A stretch of 64,000 bases of DNA from Firmicutes bacterium UBA7510 (lineage in GTDB: Bacteria > Bacillota > Clostridia > Tissierellales > Sedimentibacteraceae), in the NCBI GenBank assembly GCA_002479485.1, contig DLNM01000050.1:13035-77034 (forward strand), written 5' to 3'. How positions within the stretch are numbered: position 1 is the first letter of the stretch; each line of letters begins with the position of its first letter. The notes below the pieces were generated by a model. It had not been told where the DNA came from. It saw only the letters and a program-made list of their open reading frames with translations, and searched no databases. The position numbers and the translations under genes are program-made. Of the stretch, positions 41,843 through 50,321 are shown piece after piece.

Positions 41843-43549
41843 TTAATTATCTAACTTAGAAATCAAATATTTTTCTACTTCTATACCCGCATCTAAATTT
41901 AAGACTTCTTCTAAAAGTTCTTCACAATATTTTTTAGAAAGTCCTCTAATAATATGTCTTGCTTTTAATATTGATGATGGACTCATACTGAACTCATCTA
42001 ATCCCATACCAAGAAGCAAAGGTATTAGATTTGGCTCTCCTGCCATATCTCCACACATAGCAACTTTTATGTTTGCGGCATGTGCATTATCTATTACATT
42101 TTTTATTAGTCTTATAAGTGCAGGATGGTATTGATTATATAAATGATTGATTTTAGAATTCATTCTATCAACTGCAAGTGTATACTGAATTAAATCATTT
42201 GTACCTATGCTAAAAAAGTCAACTTCCTTAGCTAGAACATCTGAAATTATAGCTGCTGAAGGAATTTCAATCATTATACCCAGCTCTATATTATTGTTTA
42301 TTTTTATACCTTCTGCTATTAATTCTTCCTTAGTTTCAAGATATAGTTTTTTTGCTCCTCTTAACTCATTAATACTAGATATCATTGGGAAAAGTATTTT
42401 AACATTTCCAAATGCACTAGCTCTTAATATAGCTCTTAGTTGAGTTTTAAATATATCAGTATTGTCTAGGCATAATCTTATTGCTCTATAGCCTAAAAAT
42501 GGGTTCATTTCTTTTGGTATTTTTAAATATGGTATTTCTTTATCTCCACCAACATCTAGAGTTCTAATTACAACGGGCTTATCTCCCATTTTTACAAGTA
42601 TTTCTTTGTATGCATCAAATTGCTCTTCTTCTGTAGGCAGCTTCGTTCTGCTCATATAAAGAAATTCACTTCTAAATAGTCCTATAGATTCAGCATCATT
42701 TTTTATTGCATATTTTATATCTGATGGCACACCAATATTGGCCTCCAACAACACCTTATGTCCATCTAAAGTAATTGTATCTAAACCAATTTGTTTGCTT
42801 AAGTTGTTTTTTATATCAACTTCTTTTTGCTTTTTTAATTCATAATAATGTTTAGTCTTTTGAGATGGATTGATACTTACTTTTCCTGTTGATCCGTCAC
42901 AAATTATTTCATCGCCATCTTCTACTTTATCGCATATTCCATCTACACCAACTACAGTTGGAATTTCCATAGTTCTTGCTATTATAGCTGCATGAGAAGT
43001 TCTTCCTCCAGTTTCAACTATTATAGCGGCAACCTTATCCTTATCCATTTGGGCTGTATCAGATGGTGTTAAATCATAAGCTACTATTACAGTACCATCT
43101 TCAATATCTGACAGCTTTTTAGTTTTAGCACCTACGATTATTTTAGTTAATCTATACATTATATCTTTTAAGTCATTAGACCTATCTCTAAGGTATTCAT
43201 CTTCAATATTTTCAAATAGCCTAATATATCTACTAAGCACCTCATTAAGTGCGAATTCGCAATTTATCTTTTCTATTTTAATCTTACTTACTACTTCATC
43301 AAATACAGCTTCATCTTCAAGTATCATTTCATGAGCCTTGAATATTTCAGCTTCTTTTTCCCCAACATTTTTTATAGTTATTTCATATATGTTATTGATT
43401 TGTTCTTTACATTCTATAATAGCCTTTTTTAATTTTTCAATTTCCAGTGAAGTATCTTCAACTTCTATTCGTTCTACTTCAATTTCATTTGGTTCTACCT
43501 TAAAAACTTTACCAATTCCTATTCCATGTGATACGCCTAAGCCTTTCAT
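41843..43549 (-). CDS. ptsI: Phosphoenolpyruvate-protein phosphotransferase (enzyme I)
   Basis: A 568-residue enzyme I of the sugar phosphotransferase system, of normal length. It has an N-terminal HPr-binding/phosphohistidine region with active His186 in GGRTSHAAIIART, then a C-terminal PEP-binding TIM barrel with GIGLFRSEFLYM-type sequence (ESIGLFRSEFLYMSR), VVIRTLDVGGDK, and Cys in VAMCGDMAGEP. It moves phosphate from PEP to HPr. No ptsH adjoins it. The flavodoxin gene follows closely. Confidence 0.96.
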   Translation of the reverse strand: MKGLGVSHGIGIGKVFKVEPNEIEVERIEVEDTSLEIEKLKKAIIECKEQINNIYEITIKNVGEKEAEIFKAHEMILEDEAVFDEVVSKIKIEKINCEFALNEVLSRYIRLFENIEDEYLRDRSNDLKDIMYRLTKIIVGAKTKKLSDIEDGTVIVAYDLTPSDTAQMDKDKVAAIIVETGGRTSHAAIIARTMEIPTVVGVDGICDKVEDGDEIICDGSTGKVSINPSQKTKHYYELKKQKEVDIKNNLSKQIGLDTITLDGHKVLLEANIGVPSDIKYAIKNDAESIGLFRSEFLYMSRTKLPTEEEQFDAYKEILVKMGDKPVVIRTLDVGGDKEIPYLKIPKEMNPFLGYRAIRLCLDNTDIFKTQLRAILRASAFGNVKILFPMISSINELRGAKKLYLETKEELIAEGIKINNNIELGIMIEIPSAAIISDVLAKEVDFFSIGTNDLIQYTLAVDRMNSKINHLYNQYHPALIRLIKNVIDNAHAANIKVAMCGDMAGEPNLIPLLLGMGLDEFSMSPSSILKARHIIRGLSKKYCEELLEEVLNLDAGIEVEKYLISKLDN

Positions 43550-43590
43550 TTTTATCCCCGCTTCTCAATTTTTTATTGTTAAAAACATGA

Positions 43591-43824
43591 TTAATTTGTA
43601 AAAACAATTGGGACTATTTTGACTATAAAATGATTATTATTAAGATTTAAATAGAATTTTTTTAGGAAAGCGTTTATCATCGCATCTATATCAAAGTGAC
43701 ATGATAAAAGCGAATTTTTTATGAAATGTTGTAATTGAAATGTCTTATATTTTGCTTTTATTATGGATTTTGGGTTTATATCATGTTGTGGTGTACACAA
43801 GAAAATAAGTAGTTTGTGTATCAT
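43591..43824 (-). CDS. Possible 77-residue hypothetical protein (doubtful)
   Basis: An open frame starting MIHKLLIFLCTPQHDINPKS with GGAGG five bases before the ATG, directly upstream of ptsI. The rest is AT-driven composition (many N, K, I, F) and matches nothing known to me. It may be real because of the ribosome site, but could be a chance frame in the ptsI leader. Confidence 0.3.
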   Translation of the reverse strand: MIHKLLIFLCTPQHDINPKSIIKAKYKTFQLQHFIKNSLLSCHFDIDAMINAFLKKFYLNLNNNHFIVKIVPIVFTN

Positions 43825-43914
43825 GATTTCCTCCATAATGTTATTTTATAGGTGTAATTATATTTTTTTTATTACAATTTGTCAACTAAAATAAAGCGGA
43901 CTAAAGCCCAGTGA

Positions 43915-43940
43915 ACTGAAAGTCCATTGTGGACTTCAGT
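43915..43940 (-). terminator. Hairpin after the amidohydrolase gene
   Basis: ACTGAAAGTCCA-ttg-TGGACTTCAGT forms a stem with one bulge. Outer GGACT/AGTCC elements extend it to ~43898-43944, and TTTATTTTAG follows on the minus strand. Probable terminator. Confidence 0.5.
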
Positions 43941-43979
43941 CCATTAATAAGGTTCTTATAATTAAGATTAGTATGCCTT

Positions 43980-45146
43980 CTATTTTGATGAATATGCGAT
44001 TTGTCCGTTTATTATAGTATACATTGTTTTATAATTTACATCAAGCAGTGGATTTCCTTTGAATACTACTATATCAGCATCTTTGCCAATTTCTAAACTT
44101 CCAACTCTATCAGCTATTCCAACTATTTCAGCTGGATTTATAGTTATTGCTTTCCACGCTTCCTGCTCATCTAGTCCTGATTTAACTGCAAGTCCTGCGC
44201 ACATGCTTAAATATTGTAGAGGAATAACTGGTGAATCTGTTATAATTCCAATTTTTAAACCTTTCTCACATAAAACTTTTGGTGTAGCAAAGGTTAAATT
44301 TCTTAATTCGTATTTTGATTTACCACTTAGTGTTGGTCCAACAAACGCAGGCTTACCTTCTTCTGCAAGCTCATCTGCAATTAAGTGACCTTCAGTGCAG
44401 TGCTCTAATGTAATATCTACGTTAAATTCTTTCGCTATTCTTAATGCTGTAAATATATCGTCTGCTCTATGTGCATGTGCTTTTAGTGGTATTTCTCTTC
44501 TTAATACTGGAAGTAAAGCTTCCATTCTCATATCATAATCTGGCTTTTTATCAGGATCTTCTTTTGAAAGCTCTACATTTTCTAAGTACTGTTTAGCTTC
44601 AAATAATGTCTCTCTTAGTATAGCAGCAGTTGCCATGCGTGTTGTAGGAGACTTGTGTTGATCATCATATACTCTTTTTGGATTTTCACCAAATGCAATT
44701 TTCATTGCTATTGGATCCTTTATTATCATCTTATCTACTCTTTTACCATAAGTTTTCATGGCTAAGAATGTTCCACCAATAACATTAGCACTTCCAGGAC
44801 CTGTAACTGCGGTTGTTACTCCTCCCTCAATTGCTTCCTCAAAAGCAACACACATTGGATTAATAGAATCTATAGCTCTTAAATGTGGAGTTACTGGTTC
44901 TACAGCCTCATTACCGTCATCACCTTCAAACCCTATTCCTTCTTCCCACATACCTATATGGCAATGTCCATCTATAAATCCAGGTGAAACTATGCAACCA
45001 TTAGCATCAATTACTTCTACGTCTTTTGGTGCTTCTACAGTTTTACCTATTGCTTTGATTTTGCCATTTTCTACCAATATTTGCCCATTCTCTATGTCAC
45101 CTTCTTTAGACATAGTCTTTATGTATCCATTTTTTATAAGTATCAT
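43980..45146 (-). CDS. Amidohydrolase (imidazolonepropionase/dihydroorotase-like)
   Basis: A 388-residue metal-dependent amidohydrolase. Motifs are GFIDGHCHIGMW (HxH metal site), LKAHAHRADDIF and VDITLEHCTEGHL (barrel His), GIITDSPVIPL (catalytic Asp), and the flanking composite beta-sandwich ending KDADIVVFKGNPL. The usual bridging Lys is replaced in this subgroup, so it is imidazolonepropionase-like (COG1228). Clostridial members are annotated only generally, and the substrate is unknown. The ATG at 45146 is preferred because GGAGGAG precedes it; longer versions lack a ribosome site. Confidence 0.9.
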   Translation of the reverse strand: MILIKNGYIKTMSKEGDIENGQILVENGKIKAIGKTVEAPKDVEVIDANGCIVSPGFIDGHCHIGMWEEGIGFEGDDGNEAVEPVTPHLRAIDSINPMCVAFEEAIEGGVTTAVTGPGSANVIGGTFLAMKTYGKRVDKMIIKDPIAMKIAFGENPKRVYDDQHKSPTTRMATAAILRETLFEAKQYLENVELSKEDPDKKPDYDMRMEALLPVLRREIPLKAHAHRADDIFTALRIAKEFNVDITLEHCTEGHLIADELAEEGKPAFVGPTLSGKSKYELRNLTFATPKVLCEKGLKIGIITDSPVIPLQYLSMCAGLAVKSGLDEQEAWKAITINPAEIVGIADRVGSLEIGKDADIVVFKGNPLLDVNYKTMYTIINGQIAYSSK

Positions 45147-45237
45147 ATAACTCCTCCAATACATTACCATAGTCTCGACTACTTCGAGCCATTTTAAATA
45201 TGCTACGCATATTATATCATAAGTATATTCATAGCGC

Positions 45238-45276
45238 AAAAAAACTTTGCATTTATCATATATTAAAATGCAAAGT
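45238..45276 (-). terminator. Terminator after the CheX-like gene
   Basis: ACTTTGCATTT / AAATGCAAAGT, an 11-bp perfect stem; the minus strand continues with TTTTTTTG. Confidence 0.85.
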
Positions 45277-45307
45277 CTAATTATTCTAACAACATTTTTA
45301 AGATAAA

Positions 45308-46207
45308 TTAAATTATTGTTGGCATATTTCCTATAATTAAAAAATTAATTGTACCAAAACTAAATCTAATTGGAATACAAAATGCATTTCTTACCTTAGT
45401 TAATTTTTTATTGAAATCAATAACCTGTGGTGTCAATTCTAACTCCATTCTATTAGCGTTTGACATATTTACGCAAAATATTCCGTTATTAAGATTCATA
45501 AATTCACTTACTGATGCCTTTACATAATCATCATTTTCTGTATATTCTTCTTGACTAAATCTAGAAGCAAATTTTATAAATGTATCATCATCACATTCAA
45601 AAGCTGTATAAATGTTAAATTCACCTTCTATTGTCTGAGAAGTGAAATTTTTACATTCAAACTCCTCAAATACAATTGATTTTAGTGGTGTAAAATCATC
45701 TCCAACAAATCTAACTATATTTTTAAATAGTAAGGATACATACTCAGTATATAATGCAGCATCTTCAAAAGAATCAAAATCATAGAAATCCTCTATAATT
45801 TCTAGCATTTTTTCATTCTGTGACAATGTAAAGTCTGTGTCTTTTATCTTATGATCTTTTTTGTAATTTTCTATAGCATTCTGAAACTGGTCATTAGTCA
45901 TATAACTCTTATCTACAAGTGCCTGACCTAATAAAAGATATCCAGATTTTTGAGATTTTAAAAGTTCATCTACCTGATCATCTGTCAAATATCCCATTTC
46001 TATTGCAATAGCTCCAAACCTTTTATCTATTTTGGATTGCATTTTATGGACTTTATCGACTTGACTTGCAGTCATATATCCAGCATTTATAGCAAGAACA
46101 CCTAATTTTAATTTAACTGTCTTTTGAAGCTCTAATGCCTCAACTAATTGACTGATTGTAACATACTCGTTATTTAATAGATAATTACCGAAAAACTGTG
46201 TAAACAT
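45308..46207 (-). CDS. CheX-like protein with N-terminal MshEN-type repeats
   Basis: A 299-residue protein. Residues ~1-120 hold three or four repeats of ~35 residues (LGVLAINAGYMTASQVDKVH; FGAIAIEMGYLTDDQVDELL; LGQALVDKSYMTNDQFQNAI) that resemble the MshE/GSPII_E N-terminal motif, which binds c-di-GMP in MshE. Residues ~160-299 look like a CheX/chemotaxis phosphatase domain (KASVSEFMNLNNGIFCVNMS, with the E-x2-N pattern). It is read directly after a CheY gene with a 3-bp gap, so a phosphatase role toward that CheY is likely. c-di-GMP binding is a hypothesis. Confidence 0.65.
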   Translation of the reverse strand: MFTQFFGNYLLNNEYVTISQLVEALELQKTVKLKLGVLAINAGYMTASQVDKVHKMQSKIDKRFGAIAIEMGYLTDDQVDELLKSQKSGYLLLGQALVDKSYMTNDQFQNAIENYKKDHKIKDTDFTLSQNEKMLEIIEDFYDFDSFEDAALYTEYVSLLFKNIVRFVGDDFTPLKSIVFEEFECKNFTSQTIEGEFNIYTAFECDDDTFIKFASRFSQEEYTENDDYVKASVSEFMNLNNGIFCVNMSNANRMELELTPQVIDFNKKLTKVRNAFCIPIRFSFGTINFLIIGNMPTII

Positions 46208-46210
46208 TAC

Positions 46211-46594
46211 CTATTCACCATCCTTTATTACCTTTTCTATGATTCTCTTTATATGATCTTCAGAAATTGGTTTTTGAAGAAAATCATAGGCACCCGCCTC
46301 TATTGCTAATTTCAAATAATTTTGTGTAACTGCAGATGATGCAATAACAACTTTTGCTCTAGAATTAAAATTAGTTATTTCTTTCAATGCTTCAATTCCT
46401 GATTTTACAGGCATAATAATATCCATAAATACTAAATCTGGGTCATGCTCTTTATACATATTTACAGCATCTTGGCCATTTGAAGCATTAAATATATTTA
46501 TGCATCCCATTGATGTTAACATGTTGCTAAACTGCTTTCTAACTAAAATAGAATCATCACATATAAGTACATTTAAATTACTAATAACCATCAT
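46211..46594 (-). CDS. CheY-like response regulator
   Basis: A 127-residue single-domain receiver. The acidic pair is D13-D14 in ICDDS, the phosphoacceptor is D58 in LVFMDIIMP, the switch Ser is in VIASSAV and the conserved Lys in FLQKPIS. No output domain is present. Co-transcribed with the CheX-like gene just downstream, it likely acts as a signalling relay whose phosphate the partner removes. No sensor kinase is in the window. Confidence 0.93.
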   Translation of the reverse strand: MMVISNLNVLICDDSILVRKQFSNMLTSMGCINIFNASNGQDAVNMYKEHDPDLVFMDIIMPVKSGIEALKEITNFNSRAKVVIASSAVTQNYLKLAIEAGAYDFLQKPISEDHIKRIIEKVIKDGE

Positions 46595-46711
46595 CGAATA
46601 CCAACCGTTCTTTAATATTATAATGAGTTCGTTACTTTGTAATTATTTTATACTTTTTATCCATTATTTGCAAGTTTTTTGTAAAAATTAATGAAATTTT
46701 AGTTATTTTAC

Positions 46712-47722
46712 TTATTTATCGTCAGAAATTAATACTTCCGCGATTTGAACAGCATTTGTTGCTGCTCCCTTTCTTATTTGATCGCCGCTACACCATAGGG
46801 ATAATGAATTGTCACAACTTATATCTTTTCTAATTCTACCAACGAAAATCAAATCTTGATCTGCTGTATAAAGCGGCATTGGATATTGTTTATTTTGAGG
46901 ATCATCTATTAATTTGACTCCGCTTGCATTTTTAAGAAGCTCTCTAGCTTTTTCAGGAGTTATTTCATTTTCAGTTTCAATTGTTATTGATTCCGAATGA
47001 CTCCTATAAACAGGAACTCTAACACATGTGCAATTTACCTTCAAATCATTATTATGAAGTATTTTTCTACCTTCATTTTGCAATTTCATTTCCTCTTGTG
47101 AGTATCCAATTTCATCAAAATCTCCAATTTGAGGAATTAAATTATAGGCTATTTGATATGGAAATGCACTTGTTATAACTTCTTTATCGTTTATAATATC
47201 TTTAACCTGATCATTTAATTCTGATATTCCTTTGCTCCCCGCTCCTGAAACAGCTTGATATGTTGATACAATCATCCTTTTAACCTTAGAATACTTATTT
47301 AATTCATTAATAGCTACTAAGGCTATAATTGTTGAACAGTTAGGATTTGCTATTATTCCTTTATGCTTTTTTACATCCTCTTTATTTATTTCTGGCACTA
47401 CCAAAGGTACATCATCGTTTAATCTATAAGCACTGCTATTATCTATAACAACAGCACCAGCTTCTACAGCCCATGGCAAAAACTTTTTACTTAAACTATT
47501 GCCAACAGCACTTAAAACTATATCTATGTTTTCAAATGAATTTTCCTTAGCTTCTTGCACTACTATTGTATCGTTACAAAACTGTATTTTTTCACCTACA
47601 CTTTTTTCACTCGCAAGTAATCTTAGCTCATTTATCGGAAATTTTCTCTCCTCTAATACCTTTATCATTTCTCTTCCTACGGCTCCAGTTGCGCCTAATA
47701 CTGCTACATTATACTTTTTCAT
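46712..47722 (-). CDS. asd: Aspartate-semialdehyde dehydrogenase
   Basis: A 336-residue enzyme reducing aspartyl phosphate to aspartate semialdehyde with NADPH. The NADP motif GATGAVGREM (10-19) and active-site Cys129 in ANPNCSTII are visible, with the substrate-binding RVPVYRSHS and the C-terminal GAATNAVQIAE. The ATG at 47722 follows GGAGG. It is 38 bp after lysC, and both are downstream of a SAM riboswitch. A GTGTGAAA-type hairpin fills the gap. Confidence 0.97.
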   Translation of the reverse strand: MKKYNVAVLGATGAVGREMIKVLEERKFPINELRLLASEKSVGEKIQFCNDTIVVQEAKENSFENIDIVLSAVGNSLSKKFLPWAVEAGAVVIDNSSAYRLNDDVPLVVPEINKEDVKKHKGIIANPNCSTIIALVAINELNKYSKVKRMIVSTYQAVSGAGSKGISELNDQVKDIINDKEVITSAFPYQIAYNLIPQIGDFDEIGYSQEEMKLQNEGRKILHNNDLKVNCTCVRVPVYRSHSESITIETENEITPEKARELLKNASGVKLIDDPQNKQYPMPLYTADQDLIFVGRIRKDISCDNSLSLWCSGDQIRKGAATNAVQIAEVLISDDK

Positions 47723-47738
47723 AATTTCCTCCATAAAA

Positions 47739-47762
47739 AGTGTGAAATGCTTTTTTCACACT
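47739..47762. repeat. GTGTGAAA-type hairpin repeat, copy 3
   Basis: AGTGTGAA / TTCACACT stem with an 8-nt loop, between lysC and asd. Its end overlaps the lysC stop codon. It lacks a proper T-run on the minus strand and so is unlikely to split the operon fully. Confidence 0.72.
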
Positions 47763-48750
47763 ATATACTAAATAAACTCTTATGCAAAATTTGTACAGTT
47801 TCAATACTTTTGTTTTCATTAACGCAAAACCCTACATGATTATGAGATAGTTCAAAATCTTCATAATTTATATTGTTATATGAAATTATGTCTTTTATTT
47901 TATTTAATAATGGTATATCTATATTATTGCCTACCAAGCTTATTTGTGACATAAATTTACGATTTTGTAATGTTATTGACTGTATTTCAGAGTTATTTTT
48001 GTTATAGTCCTGAACACAGGTGCCCTCAGAGGAACTAAAGGTCGACTTAATATATAGCTTGACATTTTTATTTTGTTCGGCAATTATAACTGCTCTTGGA
48101 TGAACTACTTTAGCACCTCTATCTGATAATAGCATACATGTTTTATATCCAATGCTTTTGATAAGCTTAGTACCCTCAATAAGATTAGGATCAGCAGTCA
48201 TTACTCCATCAACATCAGTATAAATATCAACCTTCTTAGCACTTAATGCATTGCCTATTATCACAGCTGATATATCGCTTCCTCCTCTGCCTAAGGTTGT
48301 TATTTCACCATCAATAGTTGCCCCTTGTGAGCCCGCGATTATTGGAATAAATCCATCTTCTAAACACTTAATTATTTTTTTTGTATCTACTGTCACTACC
48401 TCAGCATCGAAATAGTTATTGTTAGTTATTATACCAGCCTGTTGCCCCGTAAGACTAATTGCCCTATATCCCCTACTTGTTAAGGTTGAAGCTATTAGTG
48501 ATGCAGAAATAATTTCTCCACAGGAATATATTGCATCTAGCTCTCTTTTAGATACACTTGTATTTTTATTTTTAATAATATTTAGAAGTGTATCTGTTGC
48601 ATATGGGTCACCATCTCTTCCCATAGCTGATACTACTACGACTAAATTTTTATTTTTTTCCCTAGCATTAATTATTTTTTTGTAAACACATTCTCTTGCA
48701 TTTTCTGTTGCCACAGATGTTCCACCAAATTTTTGAACATAAATTTCCAT
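47761..48750 (-). CDS. lysC: Aspartate kinase, short form
   Basis: A 329-residue aspartokinase that phosphorylates aspartate at the entry to Lys/Thr/Met synthesis. Visible are VQKFGGTSVAT (nucleotide site), GRGGSDISAV, and TDVDGVMTADPNL. About 250 residues of kinase domain leave ~75 for regulation, enough for one ACT unit where most aspartokinases (~400 residues) carry two. Feedback by lysine or threonine may be weak or absent. It is governed by a SAM-I riboswitch, so it probably serves methionine synthesis. Confidence 0.93.
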   Translation of the reverse strand: MEIYVQKFGGTSVATENARECVYKKIINAREKNKNLVVVVSAMGRDGDPYATDTLLNIIKNKNTSVSKRELDAIYSCGEIISASLIASTLTSRGYRAISLTGQQAGIITNNNYFDAEVVTVDTKKIIKCLEDGFIPIIAGSQGATIDGEITTLGRGGSDISAVIIGNALSAKKVDIYTDVDGVMTADPNLIEGTKLIKSIGYKTCMLLSDRGAKVVHPRAVIIAEQNKNVKLYIKSTFSSSEGTCVQDYNKNNSEIQSITLQNRKFMSQISLVGNNIDIPLLNKIKDIISYNNINYEDFELSHNHVGFCVNENKSIETVQILHKSLFSI

Positions 48751-48906
48751 AAAAAAAGCCTCCTCTATTTGAGAAGGCTGATAGTTTTAAGACCGCGCCT
48801 TCTCATCTCTCAAAACTATTGCTTTGCTGGAATTGGCACCTTGCAAATTTTACTTTGTAGGTTGCCGAGATGTCATCGGGCCAGTCCCTCGATCTCTCTG
48901 GATAAG
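48751..48906 (-). promoter_or_regulatory. SAM-I (S-box) riboswitch with terminator
   Basis: The minus strand shows the S-box aptamer (48802-48906): CTTATCCAGAGAGATCGAGG, GACTGGCCCGATGA, CTCGGCAACC and AAGGTGCCAATTCCAGC, closed by GATGAG. GAGAAGGC after the aptamer can pair with GCCTTCTC as antiterminator. The alternative is the terminator AGCCTTCTC/GAGGAGGCT with seven T, ending one base before the lysC ATG. The GGAGG ribosome site lies inside the terminator stem, so SAM binding may block both transcription and translation. Confidence 0.97.
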
Positions 48907-49017
48907 AAGTTTCCATATTCAATTGTTTTATAGTATATAGTTATTTTTTATTTATGTCAATATGTTTTTGTATTATTTTAAAACTTTATTTAAAGCTTGT
49001 ACTTAAAAATTATTTTC

Positions 49018-49800
49018 CTACCTTGTAGAATTCTGTATCTTATTTTTTAATAAATGAACTCCAATTACTAACATTATAATTGCAATACTAAACCACTGCG
49101 ATGTGGAAATACCCAATAAAAAACCTCTTTCTGCATCATATCTTAGGTACTCAACTAAAAATCTTACAATTGAGTAAAGAATCAAATATATGCTAATAAC
49201 ATTGCCTCTATTACGTTTTTTTCTTCCATATATGATTAAGAAAATAAATATTAAGATGTTTAAAAATGCCTCTAGCAATTGTACAGGGAATAGTGCAACA
49301 TTGTGAGGGGCTACAATGGACTCATTAAACATCATACCGATAGGGGGATTAAATGGAATTCCATAACAGCACCCAGCAAAAAAACACCCTAATCTACCAA
49401 ATGCATGTATTAAAGGAAACGATGGCGCAAGTGTTTCAATTAAACTAATAAAATCTATTTTGTATTTTTTAGTATAGATATATATTAAAATTATAGCTCC
49501 AACCAACCCTCCATAAAAAACAAATCCACTTTGCAGCATATAAATTATATATTTAGGATTACTAATTATTGCACTAAAATTATCTACTATAAATGGAATA
49601 TTAATAAATATATATAATAGCTTTGCACCAACTATTAACCCTATAGCAGCAAACAAGGATGCATAAAAAATATCTTCCTTTTTTTGACTATATATGTGAG
49701 AACGAAATACTGCTATTAATATACCAATAATAAATCCAAATAAAATTAATAACCCATATGTAGCAATTTTGAATCCAAATAAATGTATAAAAGGTTTCAT
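49018..49800 (-). CDS. lgt: Prolipoprotein diacylglyceryl transferase
   Basis: A 260-residue integral membrane enzyme with about seven hydrophobic segments. Its signature is HAFGRLGCFFAGCCYG (~138-153), including the catalytic His-Gly/Arg region, with a later RFLVEYLR motif. It adds diacylglycerol to the lipobox Cys of prelipoproteins such as those at 27601, 29879 and 55058. Confidence 0.96.
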   Translation of the reverse strand: MKPFIHLFGFKIATYGLLILFGFIIGILIAVFRSHIYSQKKEDIFYASLFAAIGLIVGAKLLYIFINIPFIVDNFSAIISNPKYIIYMLQSGFVFYGGLVGAIILIYIYTKKYKIDFISLIETLAPSFPLIHAFGRLGCFFAGCCYGIPFNPPIGMMFNESIVAPHNVALFPVQLLEAFLNILIFIFLIIYGRKKRNRGNVISIYLILYSIVRFLVEYLRYDAERGFLLGISTSQWFSIAIIMLVIGVHLLKNKIQNSTR

Positions 49801-49817
49801 TTTTCCTCCAAAATACT

Positions 49818-49850
49818 AAAAATAAGCAAACATTTCTGCTTGCTTATTTT
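49818..49850. terminator. Terminator before lgt
   Basis: AAAATAAGCAA / TTGCTTATTTT hairpin between the DUF4190-type gene and lgt. It is A/T-flanked on both sides and on the minus strand ends transcription of the small gene upstream. Confidence 0.75.
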
Positions 49851-49873
49851 TGTTATTATTCTGTATAAATTTA

Positions 49874-50140
49874 CTAATACGATAATGATGCTAATGCTCC
49901 TGCACACGCGATACAAGCTATGAAGCTTAATGCACAAAGTGCAACAGAAATAATAGATAATACTAATCCAGCTGTAGCCATTCCAGAAGGTTGTTCCTTT
50001 TTAGAAGATATACCTAGCACTATACCTATAATACCTAAAATAATTCCTAATATTGCACCATATCCGAAGAATACGCAAACAAGTGATACAATACCTAGTA
50101 CTAGAGAAGCAATTGCTTTGCCATTTGATTGATTTTCCAT
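49874..50140 (-). CDS. DUF4190-type small membrane protein
   Basis: An 88-residue protein: short polar N-terminus (MENQSNGKA), first membrane hairpin (IASLVLGIVSLVCVFFGYGA and a second GIILGIIGIVLG segment), a polar turn KKEQPSG, then MATAGLVLSIISVALCALSF. This A-x-x-S-L-V-L-G-I pattern followed by G-x-A-x-A-G-L-V-L is that of DUF4190 proteins, whose function is unknown. The ATG at 50140 follows GGAGGAAG. Confidence 0.82.
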   Translation of the reverse strand: MENQSNGKAIASLVLGIVSLVCVFFGYGAILGIILGIIGIVLGISSKKEQPSGMATAGLVLSIISVALCALSFIACIACAGALASLSY

Positions 50141-50212
50141 CTCTTCCTCCATTTATTTATTTTAAAATTCTCCCTTATACAAATTATACATAAATTACTA
50201 TCGTATGTAAAC

Positions 50213-50242
50213 AAAAAAAGACAAATTTTGATAAATTTGCCT
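50213..50242 (-). terminator. Terminator of the ABC transporter/AOR operon
   Basis: On the minus strand GGCAAATTT-atca-AAATTTGTC is followed by TTTTTTTG. It ends the operon whose last gene stops at 50322. Confidence 0.8.
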
Positions 50243-50321
50243 CTTTTATTAGCTAATTCATCTTTTACTTAAAAAATTATATATTAGTTAACATTTTTTT
50301 TAATATAATAGTAACCAAAGC

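Noticed and set aside
47739..47762. CRP/FNR binding site
   Set aside because: TGTGA and TCACA arms are present but separated by ten bases, not six, and the site lies inside an operon, so a hairpin repeat is the better reading.
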